A model generated the notes under the pieces. It ran no database searches. It was given only the letters and a program-made list of their open reading frames with translations, and was not told where the DNA came from. Below are positions 19,883 through 31,200 of a stretch of 64,000 nucleotides of DNA, one piece after another; position 1 is the first letter of the stretch, and every line of letters begins with the position of its first letter. The DNA lies in contig SSNU01000173.1 of assembly GCA_012064415.1 (NCBI GenBank), forward strand, positions 1 through 64,000, in the 5' to 3' direction. The DNA is from Gyrodactylus bullatarudis (Eukaryota > Platyhelminthes > Monogenea > Gyrodactylidea > Gyrodactylidae). Made by a program: the position numbers and the translations under genes.

Positions 19883-20047
19883 ATGATTAAGATCAACCTT
19901 TTATTACTCGTTAGCTTCATGATTGTCCTCTTGGCACAGGTCAATTCAGCCTTGCCCTATTTCAAAGTTCCCAAGCGATATTACAAACTGAACGAGGACC
20001 AAATAAGTCCCTTCATCGGAAGTGAGGAACAAAGTTTTCGTTTCTAA
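19883..20047 (+). CDS. Small secreted peptide 2 (54 aa)
   Basis: Single exon. MIKINLLLLVSFMIVLLAQV is a strong signal peptide, probably cleaved after NSA. The mature part LPYFKVPKRYYKLNEDQISP continues to a C-terminus SEEQSFRF. It shares with peptide 1 the length, an identical TATA octamer at the same distance, a basic or aromatic middle, an acidic stretch and SFRF at the end. This suggests an old tandem duplication. One internal KR could be a processing site, but no Gly-containing amidation signal exists. The intron of gene 1 is absent here. Confidence 0.75.
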   Translation: MIKINLLLLVSFMIVLLAQVNSALPYFKVPKRYYKLNEDQISPFIGSEEQSFRF

Positions 20048-20112
20048 CCGCAGCAGCGGCCTCAACTTGAAAAAAAAAGCTTCTTCGATAATGCTTAAAA
20101 AATCTTTTGATG

Positions 20113-20118
20113 AATAAA
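20113..20118 (+). terminator. Polyadenylation signal of peptide gene 2
   Basis: AATAAA, 66 nt after the stop codon. Confidence 0.5.
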
Positions 20119-20696
20119 TTTATTTCGAAAACAATCTTATCATCTTTTTGTTTTATAAGTTGAACTCGTCATGATGGCCGTGTTCTAAATTTGCACAAAA
20201 CAAGCTAATGCAATTCTAATTAATAATTTAGATTGGCTGATATTAGATTATAAAAGTTTTGATTGTCGAAAGAGAATGATAATATCACGGTAACATGCAG
20301 GTAATTAAGAGAGGAATCATGCTTTTACCACATTACTGCAATTCAGTAATACTGCAGTGCATACTCAGTGAGCAGTACCTCGCAGAATGAATTATTCAAA
20401 GGGGGAAATTCTCAAAATATTCCTAACAACTCTATGGGTATCAAGAAAAAGAGTTCTCGATGATGGTTTGGTTAGTAATTATAGTAATACGGAACTGAAT
20501 TATATAGATAATAAATCAAATTTATTCTAATGTCATTTACTAATGCTATGTGTGTAATAATAAAATAATAATGTTAATACGAATTGCATAAATTATCAAG
20601 ATTTGCTGAATGGGTCCCAGGAGGAAATGCGAATTGAGGATTGACAGAGTAAACTTGTTTTTAATATTACACGTATGTTTGATTTATAGATAAAAT
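20119..20696. other. Intergenic, no gene seen
   Basis: AT-rich with a short TACTGCAGT-type palindrome near 20340. No credible exon. Confidence 0.4.
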
Positions 20697-21823
20697 TTAA
20701 TATAAAAATGTGAAATCTGATGGGTCTAGAATTCGTGGGGACCGATTTAGATCAAGAGCAGAATCAAGTACTGTCTGGTCAAGATTATCAAATGAGGAAG
20801 GTTTTGGCAGACTTTTCCCCTCGAAATCTGAACATTCCTGATTCCTATCGGGGATAAAGTCCAAAGAGGGTCGTAGATTCTCCTTGTCAGCACTGGTAAA
20901 TTTAACGGAGAGCCGACGAAGGTGTCCAATAAACTCTTGTGAATCATCAATGGATTGGTTCCTCGGAGATGTCTCATGTCTCTAATAAAAAGATTATACA
21001 ATATATTGACTTACGGTTTGCGCTGTAAAGTCTGAATCGGCCGGATTCATAAACTGGATTGTATCGTTTTTGAATTCATAATTTTTGAAATAATCATAGT
21101 TCGAATCGTCTACACTTTTGAAAGAGGCATCCAGATTGCTCGAAGATGCATTTATAGGGTTGTCTGATTGGTTTTCATTGATATCTTCTGTTAGCTTAAA
21201 TTAAAAGAGAACAGGAAATCGATTAATTATAAAAATTATTTGCAATCTTGTTACCTGTTTAAGCTCTTTAGATTTTCCAGTGGTCTTTGGTTCTTGCCAA
21301 GAAGATATGGACTAAATGTAAAGTTAATTAGAGAGCGATTACAAATTAACAATCAGATGTAGCTTACAATGTTCATATTCTTTGCCATAGCCACAGGAAC
21401 AGGCATTTTAAAAGTCTCAAGTGCGTCAATACCAAAAGTAGCGGTAGATTCAGTAGGATTAGGTATCCTTTTGGGTTGAAATACATTTTGAGTTGATGTT
21501 TCAGATTGGCATTGGTGTAAAAGATCCTTCAAACGTTCTATATGCATTGTTTGCGTCTCGAGAACAAATTTTCCCATTCTGAAAAGGTCAGTTACTGACT
21601 TTCGAGTCTTCATATACTCTTCAATCATATCGCGAGTTTTTAGTCTGTGAAAATTGCTTACAAAAGAGTAATGCGAATACAATTGGTTGAATAGAGCATG
21701 CTTGAACTCATTCTTCATGGGAATATTCAAATTGCATCTGAGAATCATATCTGTAGAGTCAATGACATCTTTATATCTCTTTAGATTGTAACAAAAATTC
21801 TCTGAATTATCGGACACGGGCAT
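20697..21823 (-). CDS. Orphan 325-aa protein, divergent from HSD17B10
   Basis: Four exons join in phase 0: 21823-21368, 21311-21255, 21194-21015 and 20981-20697, with introns of 56, 60 and 33 nt. The start is the first ATG (MPVSDNSENF); an open stretch upstream has no ATG. The N-terminal ~110 residues look helical (DMIEEYMKTRKSVTDLFRMG, then ETQTMHIERLKDLLHQC). The C-terminal ~200 residues are polar and probably disordered, with many Asn, Ser and Asp, and end TFLY. There is no signal peptide, membrane segment or recognised domain. The clean frame across four short introns argues that it is a real gene. Confidence 0.7.
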
Positions 21824-21971
21824 TGAAAATATCTGATCAATCTTTATTATCAAAAATAATTCTAACGGAGTCAAAGTTTTATTGCGCGGTCATTTCTAGA
21901 ACGATGAACTATCGAAAATTGAAACGGTGTTTGTTTTGGTTAATTAATATTTTGAAAAAAAACGGCTCACG
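21824..21971. promoter_or_regulatory. Shared promoter region orphan gene/HSD17B10
   Basis: Divergent start codons lie 148 bp apart; a bidirectional promoter is inferred from spacing. Confidence 0.45.
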
Positions 21972-22718
21972 ATGACCTCTGCAATTGTTACGGGTGGAGC
22001 CTCTGGGCTTGGGCTCGCAACCACAAAAAGGCTTCTCCAGAAAGGCATTAAAGTTCTTATTTGCGATCTTAATCAACCTCAAAATCTTGATAAAACAAAT
22101 AACTGGGATTTTATTAAAACAGACGTATCTTCTGAGAAAGATGCCAAGATGGCTATTGAAAAAGTTACTCAAGATTTTGGCAATTTTCGCTATCTTGTTA
22201 ACTGTGCTGGCATTGGACATGCAGAAAGGATAATTAATCCCAAGAAGAATACTATTCACTCATTGGAGGACTTTGAAAGGGTCATCAGAATTAATACTTT
22301 TGGTACTTTCAACATGATGCGACTTAGCATAGAAAAATTCGTAAATAATCAACCTAATGAAAATTCAGAACGTGGCGTTGTTATCAATACCTCGAGTGTT
22401 GCAGCTTTCGAAGGTCAAATAGGACAAGTAGCTTATTCCGCCAGTAAAGGTTCAATTGTCGGAATGACCCTGCCAGTCGCCAGAGATGTTTGCAGATTGG
22501 GCATTCGTGTTATGGCAATAGCTCCAGGTCTATTCCTTACTCCTTTGTTAGAAAAGCTTCCTGAAAAGGTGCAAAATCAGCTTGCAGAAAATGTTCCCTT
22601 TCCCAAACGCCTTGGAAAGCCAGAAGAATTCGGTATGCTGGTCGAGTCTATAATCGACAATCCAATGTTAAACGGTGAGGTCATTAGACTTGATGGTGCT
22701 CTTAGAATGCCGCCCTAA
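21972..22718 (+). CDS. HSD17B10: 3-hydroxyacyl-CoA dehydrogenase type-2 (HSD10-like SDR)
   Basis: Short-chain dehydrogenase, 248 aa, single exon. It has the NAD-binding TGGASGLGLAT at residues ~7-17, NCAGIGHA, catalytic YSASK with upstream INTSS, and APGLFLTPLLEKLPEKVQ, which is characteristic of HSD10. HSD10 oxidises 2-methyl-3-hydroxybutyryl-CoA and steroids in mitochondria, and in animals also serves as a subunit of mitochondrial RNase P. The C-terminal IRLDGALRMPP matches the family end. It is head to head with the orphan gene. Confidence 0.92.
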   Translation: MTSAIVTGGASGLGLATTKRLLQKGIKVLICDLNQPQNLDKTNNWDFIKTDVSSEKDAKMAIEKVTQDFGNFRYLVNCAGIGHAERIINPKKNTIHSLEDFERVIRINTFGTFNMMRLSIEKFVNNQPNENSERGVVINTSSVAAFEGQIGQVAYSASKGSIVGMTLPVARDVCRLGIRVMAIAPGLFLTPLLEKLPEKVQNQLAENVPFPKRLGKPEEFGMLVESIIDNPMLNGEVIRLDGALRMPP

Positions 22719-22896
22719 TTTCTTGCAAATATTTTTGTAAAAACTCGACCATCAGAATTGTAATATTAATTGATTTTTATTGTAGATAATAATTTTTTGA
22801 ACTAGGATAATTAAGATGTATTGATTTTCAATTTTCATGACCGAAATATAACGATGATTAGTTTGATTAACGAGCAAACACAAAATTGTTCAATTT
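22719..22896. other. Convergent 3' spacer
   Basis: Short AT-rich spacer between the HSD17B10 and ANKRD13 stop codons. Confidence 0.4.
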
Positions 22897-24984
22897 TCAT
22901 TTGTCAGTTTTTGACAATTCCAGAATACGTTTTAGTTCTTCCTCCTCTTGTTTTCGGATCATCTCCTCCTCTTCCTCGCTTAGAGGTTGACCGAGGGAGT
23001 CGGTTAAACCTTTTGGAGGTATCCTAGCTCTCTCTGCAAGACTTAGGCTTTCATGTATTGCTCTACAAGTATTATTTCAATGTTTCACTTCAAGTCCTAA
23101 TTAAGGATAATTTCGAAGTAAACTCACTCTTGCATCATGGCAGTCTCCTTGTCTACAAAACTTTCCTTGGATGGTCTGGTGATAACTTTATGGTTTTGCT
23201 ACAAAAAACAAGACGAGTAAAACTAAAAATGAGACACCTTTTGGTGAATAGAACGTACCAGAGAAAATTCCCTCTGAACGAGTAAACTACTATTTCCATA
23301 TTCCACAAGAGATTTATGAGCAGCAAACTTTATAATTTGGTCCTGCTCGTCAGTATTGCCAAAGTGGGATATTTTTTCATTTTCACCTTTATAAACTCAT
23401 ACATTAGACTCTCAATTTTTGTTGAGTAAAAGAAAACTTGCTAATTATCCTGCAATTAGGCAGTCGGAAAGCCTCATCAGAGACTTCACACTCTCCAGGG
23501 CCCTTATTTTTAACATAATCTGTTGGCTTTGTCGCAGCATAGAGGTTGGAAAAGTTTACCTTTCCAAAAAGCACGTAATACAAGGGAATATCTACTCATA
23601 GAGTTAATCAAGAAAAACTTGCTCAATTCCAAAGGGAAGCCTGGTAAGGAGATTTTCCTTAGAGTGGAACATAACCGATCAATGAACGGATTGAAATATG
23701 AAGCTATTTCCAAGAAGCTCTCAACTTGATTAGTTACCCCTTCTGAAATGGAGTCGGTAGTCCAAACTGTAGATTTAAAATTTCTGAATTTTGTTATCAA
23801 TTTCTTGGTACGTCCAATGTCGTACGCCAGAGGAGACGTTTCGTCAAAATATTCCTCTAGACGAATACTTCTCGGATTAAAGTCTATTTCTGCAGTCTGT
23901 AATAGATAATGGATTAAAAAACAATTCCAAGCATACATTCTCATAGGGCTTTTTAGCCTCTTCCAGATTGAGCATCACAGCCTGCTTATTTTGCTTGCCA
24001 GAAGTGAGGCTTTTCTCGTTGCCCTTGGTCCTGAGACACTCCTCAATCCAATCATCCTGCAGATGGTCTGTTCTACGCATTAGGGTCATCTTTAAATCAT
24101 TCTTTGAGGTGTAAGAGGTAGCTTTGAGACCTTCCATTTCCTTGGTGATTTCCTGGTTTGAAAGTATACCATTTTTTGTCCTGTTTTGGCAAATTAAACA
24201 GCTATATATTCTTACTTTTTAAGTTCAATTAGCTCTGTATCAAGGAAAGAAGTGAAAATTGGCTGATTTATCATATCAGTTATTAGATCATCGTCAATCT
24301 TTTGAAAGCCAAATCCACAGAAATCTTCATCAGTATTTTCCAATTTCTTGACATCAATTCTATGCTGATAGCATGTATTCAGGGTAATATCAATCTCATT
24401 TATGTTGATAAAATCATCCTCAACTGAAAATATGTAAGACAATTTTCTCTTAATCATTGGTATTGTGTCATTGAATCCGATTTGGTTAAAGTCAACCCGA
24501 AGATTTGATCCTTTCCTCCAAATTCTGCAGCTATCATTCAGGTTTATCGAATTCAGAATAGGTACTGCAGAAATGTAAATATTTTGAACTTACACCAGCT
24601 TGTATATTCCCAGTTGATCTCAAAATAGAAATCTGACTGTTTGTAAGTTAAAATTCGTTTAATTTTCAAAGCAACCTCTTTAACAACCCAAGAGGTTTTT
24701 GCAGACTGCACAAGCTTGACTAGCTCTTTATTACCAGTTGATATGGCCTCTTGAATCGGAGACCATTGATTAGAGGAAACCGAAGTGGGGTCAACTCCGT
24801 ATCTCAGCAAAACTCTAACACAATCTACTCTGCAAAGATGTATAGCAAGCATCAGAGCAGTTCTTTTTCTTATGTCAATTTGTTCTTTATTACAACTTTT
24901 TGCGAGTAAAGCATCTTCAAGAGATGAGCTATCATTTTTCCAAACAAAGTAGTGAAGAGGATATGTAGATTTTATGCTAACCAT
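22897..24984 (-). CDS. ANKRD13: Ankyrin-repeat UIM protein ANKRD13
   Basis: ANKRD13 proteins bind Lys63-linked ubiquitin on internalised receptors through C-terminal ubiquitin-interacting motifs. Minus-strand exons: 24984-24594, 24564-24216, 24180-23937, 23896 to about 23580, about 23390 to 23270, then two more to a TGA at 22897. Ankyrin repeats occupy the N-terminus (YPLHYFVWKNDSSSLEDALL; RKRTALMLAIHLCRVDCVRV), then the family block EYTSW. NGILSNQ and TDHL match the conserved GPCR-chaperone region, and FNPRS aligns with YFNPNF. UIM-like segments are DQIIKFAAHKSLVEYG, EAIHESLSLAERAR and the terminal EEEELKRILELSKTDK. Introns are as short as 29, 35 and 40 nt. The acceptor near 23.39 kb is ambiguous. 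Confidence 0.88.
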
Positions 24985-25254
24985 TTTTTGAAACGTGATC
25001 AACTTTATGTTGTACGAGATATGTTAATTTGCTATGTTTATTGAAATCCAGAGATTGACAAAATTCTATCGCTCAATTAAATGCCATTATTTACGGGTAC
25101 ACATTCAAAAATAGACTTTAAAAAATATTCTTAAAATTTTTAAATTCGTGGGGCACAATAGTTTAAGCACAAAAGAACACCAATTACGATGTTTGTTCGT
25201 ATAATTACAAATTTTGAAATTTTTGTAAAATTTTTCACTTGATTACACTTTGTC
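24985..25254. promoter_or_regulatory. Intergenic region ANKRD13/CLASRP, head to head
   Basis: 270 bp between divergent start codons; AT-rich, no TATA box chosen. A shared promoter is likely from spacing. Confidence 0.4.
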
Positions 25255-28200
25255 ATGTGGCAGGAGCTTAGACGCCAGGAGAGAGCAATAAAATGTTCAT
25301 TAGTAGATCTTCGCAAAAGAGCCGAAAGAAGAAAACTCTTTTATTCTTCGATGGTAATCAATTAGATAATCTTTTCACTAGCGTCAAGATCCGATTAAAT
25401 TTCTCAGATGTTATGGACGTCCGATGAAAATTCATGTTGATGATGAAACCATTAAAGCTGCCAGTAATCCCAAAAACTTGTATGCTCATCCATATATTTA
25501 AATTGATATAACCTTTAATTTTATTAATGTATTGATTAGAACTCATTGGCAAGCTGACAAGTCAGTGATTATCGATAGATTCGATGCTCGATCACATTTG
25601 GATTACTTTCCTGACTGCCCAAATACCGAAAGTGAAAAAACCACTCTTTCTAGACTTGAAGATCGTCTCTTGAATTATGAAAGATATCGTTGTCTTGTTC
25701 ACAACTCCTATCTGGGCATCTCTGAACATTTCTGCTTGAAGCAAATTGAATGGGATGAAAAATATGGCAAAGAGAGTGAAGAAAAAAAGTCAAAAAAGGA
25801 AATTGACAAAAAGAAGATTTTACAAGACACCAAAGTTGCAATTGGCTACAACTACGAAGATGATGTAGGTTTCTCTGAATTTTATTTTGAGGTTATTACA
25901 TTTTATCTCTAATACTTCTTCCCCTTATTTCAGTCAAATCAATACGTAGATTATCTTAGTGGACTTTTGACGAATACGAATAAAACTCCCTCGGATTTGA
26001 ATGCTGAAGCAGACGAAGATAACGATGATGATGATGACGAACCAGATAGTGATATGGATATTGACGTCGACGTTGACTTTAGCCAGTTGGACAAGGAGAA
26101 ACGCCGGGAGATTTGTCTAATTGCTCATTCGCACAATATCAAAAAATCCGATTATATTCGCCTCCTTCAGGCTGATCAAATAATAGAGAATGAACTCAAA
26201 CTTGCCAAAGCTTTCGAAGTGGAAAAATGTTCTGTAAGCTTCTTTTTAAGTGATGTATCCCTATTATTTTATTTCGAATTCTCTCTGTTTTCATACAAAA
26301 TTTATTTTCTAAACTAAAGAATCTTTACTGGCATATTTTAAGCCTTGAATGTGAAATGCAAAACTCGAATTTTCCTTCGTATATGGTTGTATTGTTCAGA
26401 CTTGAAATTAGCCTGGCTTAAAAATAACCCGAGTTAAAAAACAATTGTTTATCTAGTCTCGAAAGCCAAAGAAAAAATTGGCCAAAGGGCGTAGGATTCG
26501 TTATCGTGATCGAAATGACAGAGGAGGCCTCATTGGAAGTCAACCAATTAAAAAGTAATCATGAAATTCATCATAGAGTTTTGCACACTCTTATCAATTG
26601 CATCTTTTATCTTAGACGAGTCATTTATTTGTCGGCTTCGAGCTCAGATTCTGCCGACTATCCCAGTCCTAATGATTCTGAAAGTGATGATCCAACTGAA
26701 GCGGAGCGCATTGAATTCATGAGCAATGCAAGGCCGACATTTTGCCGGGAAAGCAAAGACCGAGTGAGCATCATAATCGGTGGTCTTTCAAGGGTATCTC
26801 TGGCCAATTCTGACAAGTTGAGAAGATACAATTACGATGAATTAGATATCAAGTCTGCTACTGGTTCTCTCAATGGCAAAAAGAGACACAAAAAAAGAAG
26901 AAATTCCTCCCCCAGAGAACACTCCCGTCATAGACGAAGATCTTCATCAGTTTCTTCATATGAAAAGGTATTTCAATTTTAATTCCATCTTTTCGTCGTT
27001 TTAATCCCATGTATGATTGAAAAAATTGAAAAATCATGATTTTAAGTAAATGATGATCCTTTTTTAATCTGTATTTTACTTTTAATAAATCTAGTTTGTC
27101 CTTTTTGTATATGTCACTGTAGTTATGCTTACTAATTATCAACTTTTCAACATGCTCTGAAAGTGTCCCTCGGTGTCGAAATCAACATCTTTCATTATTT
27201 AACCAAAATAACCAATCATTCCTATTTATAGTGGAAATTTCATCTACTTTTTAACATGCCCTAAGATTTTTATAATAAAACTGTTGAAGGCATAAGTGTA
27301 AAAAGTGAGTAAGTAAGCAATGCTTACCGTAAATGTGCTTACTAGGTAACGGCTTTTACGTAAAAAAACGTAAGTAAGCATGATTACGGTGACATACAAT
27401 TATAATTCCCTAATAATTATTAGGTAATCCACAGTACATGAAAAACCATTAATATTCCCAAGACATTGTTTTTCCTACACTTGGTATACTAGATGCACTA
27501 AAGTTACGTTGACCACCTGTCAAAATGTCCCCTTTTGGCCTCGGCTGAATTCCCTACATGAAGTATTTCTCTGAAGATGTCTAATTTCAAAGTCAAAAAT
27601 CTAAATCTACTTGACTATAACGTTGTTCGCTTGCTACCTGACTATATTGTCTTCTGGCTTTTATTGGTCTATCTGTAGAAAAAGAAAGGGGAGAAAAAGG
27701 TGTAGTATTTCTTAAAGAATAAGGCTTCTTAAAAATTACTGTGATTGTTATAGTAATCAGAATTATTAAAGTAATAACTCTGATAATATAATTCATCACT
27801 TGATGTAAAATTAAAATTAAGATTAGAATAAAAAACATTTAGATTACCCTGATAAAATTAGTTTGGAATAACATATAATAAGATGGATAGAACAATACAA
27901 GCCAGAAGACAACATACAGTCAGGTAGCAAGCGAACCGCGTTATAGTCAATCTATGCCGAACAGCTCCCTGAAGAACTACTTGGTTCAAAATTATGATTC
28001 TAAATCTACTTGTTGAAATCTTCTCGAAAGAAACCAACTTATCAAATTCTGATTCTAAGAATAAACTAAATCTAAATCTTTATACAGGGACGAAGTAAAA
28101 TTGAGTATATTACAACATTTGGTCAGTCGGACGAGGAGAAACCCTCCAAGAATAGTCATAGGAACAATTCTAGGTCATACAGATCCACTGGTAACTTGGC

Positions 28201-31200
28201 GAAAAGCAGCACGTAAGTTAATCTCTATAGTCATTCTTTTGGTTAATTTTTCTCAATAGTTCCCTTATCAACACTATCTTAAGGAGGAAAGTGTCATCTC
28301 GACAGAGATCCCCGTCCACTTCATCAGACGAGTGAGTTATCATCCCTAAGGAAATGTTCATCTTCAACTCATATTATATTTAACAATCTCTTATCCTAGA
28401 ATGGAAAAACCCAAGGTTGAAGTAGCTGTACCAGTTAGACGATACTATCGGCCAGAACTCGAACGAGATCCTAGCAAAGAACTAACACCAGACTCTGATT
28501 CTAACTCGTAAGAAATATAGATATCTTGTAACTAAAGCTAAACTCAAAATGTACAGCTATTCTCGATGAATTTGGGAATTCATGATTTTTACAAAAATCT
28601 CATTTTTTCATCAAGGTATTGAAATTTTTGAAAGATTTTTTGGCAACAAATTTAAAATGTACACTTTTACTGATTTTTAAAATTCGAGATGGTGCGTTTT
28701 TTAAAATTACTTTAAACTTGGAGTTGAAAATTTTTGTTGATTTCAAGGTCTGAGAGGAATCAAACTTTATTTATCAGGATCATCATTAGACAAAGAAAAT
28801 ATTTACTTTTATTCCTTTTTTTGAAAAATCACACAATTTACATGCGAAAGTCTACTTTCTATTTTTCGATCATTTTTACTACTTGGAAACTGATAAACTA
28901 GGGTGATCCCGAGATCATTTCAAAATGAGGGGTTTTATCAAAAAAATGAAAAAGAGTAATTATTTTCTTTGACTAATTATGATCCTGAAAAGTAACTTTC
29001 GATTTCTCTCAGACCTTGAAATTTTCCTAATTTTTTTTCTCAAATCAGTTAAAGTGTACATTTTGAATCAGTTACCAAAAAATCTTTTTGTAAAAAAATC
29101 TAAAAATCATGAATTCCCAAATTCATTGAGAATAACAAAGAGACCAAGGGCTTCTTTAAATCGTGACATGAAAAAGAATCCCTTTTAACTGATAAATTAT
29201 CCTTTGGTCAGACTGAAAAATTCCTTCTGAGCTCATAGCTAAACGAATAAAGTTTTTAGTCCGATTCTTTCACCTGAAAATCATAATGTGAAAAAAGGTC
29301 TTATCTACTTGCGAGTATTGTCAAGGGAATAATCCTTAAATGTCACATGAGGGTAATCAAGATTCAATATGCTTGATTGATTCATAAAATTGGATTACAC
29401 GGGCATGGTATGGTCATGAAACTTTAAAAATCATTAGTAGTTTTTTTCACAAGGTTTGGGTATAATTTGGGAAAATGCAAAAAAATGAAATTTTTTAAAA
29501 AAGGATATGGTTTTACAATTAAATATTTTCTAATGAAATTCAATGGCCTTAACAAATATAATATAACCCATGTAGCATTTAACGTGTTTAACATGAATCT
29601 GAGAGAGTTAACCTTTTTGATTTGATCTCATGATCTTGCCTTGACGTTTCTCATTATTTTACACTAGGAAGAAAAGAACACGCAAGTTCGTACATTTACC
29701 ATTACATCATTAGAAATTACAACTTGGCATTGAATTTATTGTAAACCTCTTGCTTATTTCAGAAATGAATCTACGCGAAAGACTAGCAGTTTGTCAAAGA
29801 TTCCCTCTTCCTCTTCCCAGCCATCTGGACCATCGAAAGTCAGTTAGTTAATCAAATTTGTTACCCTAGAGATACAGGTTCCCCTACACACTTGTTCATA
29901 TTCTCATATTCAGTCAGTATGAGAGAATTTAACGGATTGTCAACTTCTGCCTATAGATGATGAGCTTACTAGCAAACATTTTTGAGAGATTCTTTTTTGA
30001 CTTTTATAAATGATTATAATCTATTTTTACTTTCAACATGTTTAGGCTCATGGCTCAAGGTTCACTCCGCAAGAATTAATGCGTAAGCGTATGCAGATGC
30101 AATTGAATCTAACACGTGAGTTATTTTCATTTTAAAAACACATAACTACTCTAAAGTAAATATGGTAATTTATAAAACTATTAACTCGACATACATCATT
30201 CTAGAATAAGTCTTTTCCTTACTAGTCTCTAGTCTTTTTAAGTACTCAGTTTTACGCATGACAAATGTAAGAAACATCTAAGCCAACCAAATTTACTATA
30301 CATTTATGGTTACCCCATTTTCCCTGATACAAAAAAATGTAACAGATTATAATTCTCTTCTCATCTGAAAATAATAAGAGAAACTACTAATAGACAAACT
30401 AATACACAATATATGCGCATCAATTCCTTTTCATCCTTCCTCCCTCCTCTAATAATAATGTTCCTTTTGAGTCTGAGATTAGATTTCTTCAATATTTCTT
30501 TCCTATACATATAGACACACATTAGAATTGTTAGTGGTCTCTATATAACTCCCCTCATGTGATAATTAATGAGGAAATAAACATTTCTCCTCCTTTCATC
30601 TCTCTTCCCATACAAAATACATAGACACAGATAGAGTCTTTTACCCAAGGGTATTTTATAATCCGCCTTTTCAATAAAACCAAGAAGAGAATAGAATAAC
30701 GAATCTCCTTCACCTTCGACCTTCTGACCTTTACCAGTTCTCTTCTGCACATCCTTCCCCATATCAATCGGTTAATTTGAGCGTCCTCAAAAACTCAATA
30801 TATCTCCCTTTTTTATTATTTCATAGTCGACTAACAGTCTTCCCCTAATGAATGTAACCCCATTATAATTAAGCAAGCGAGAAAGATCTTACACTCGTTC
30901 AGGGAGGTCACTATTACCTCATTATTTCACTGTTTTTTTATTATATTGCTCGGCTCATTTTCTGCATAATATACTTCCTTCTTTGTACAGTTTAGCTACT
31001 ACTTGTTCTCAACTCCTCTCAACGAATATAGGTAGTCATATTGAATGGTGAATTGTAACAAAATCTATTAGACCAGAATCCTCATCCCATCCCAATTAGG
31101 AAGGTGAATACAAATGCACCTTTTTTGAATTATTCATGAAAAAGAAAGAATATGCATAGTAAATATCCAATCATCCAAAGGCTAGTATCTTTCCAATTCT

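Noticed and set aside
22821..23729. Plus-strand frames across ANKRD13
   Set aside because: Shadows of the minus-strand ANKRD13 exons, whose protein is recognisable.
30541..30767. Minus-strand overlapping frames in CLASRP intron 11
   Set aside because: No family features and antisense in a large intron; low-complexity pyrimidine-rich strand explains the openness.
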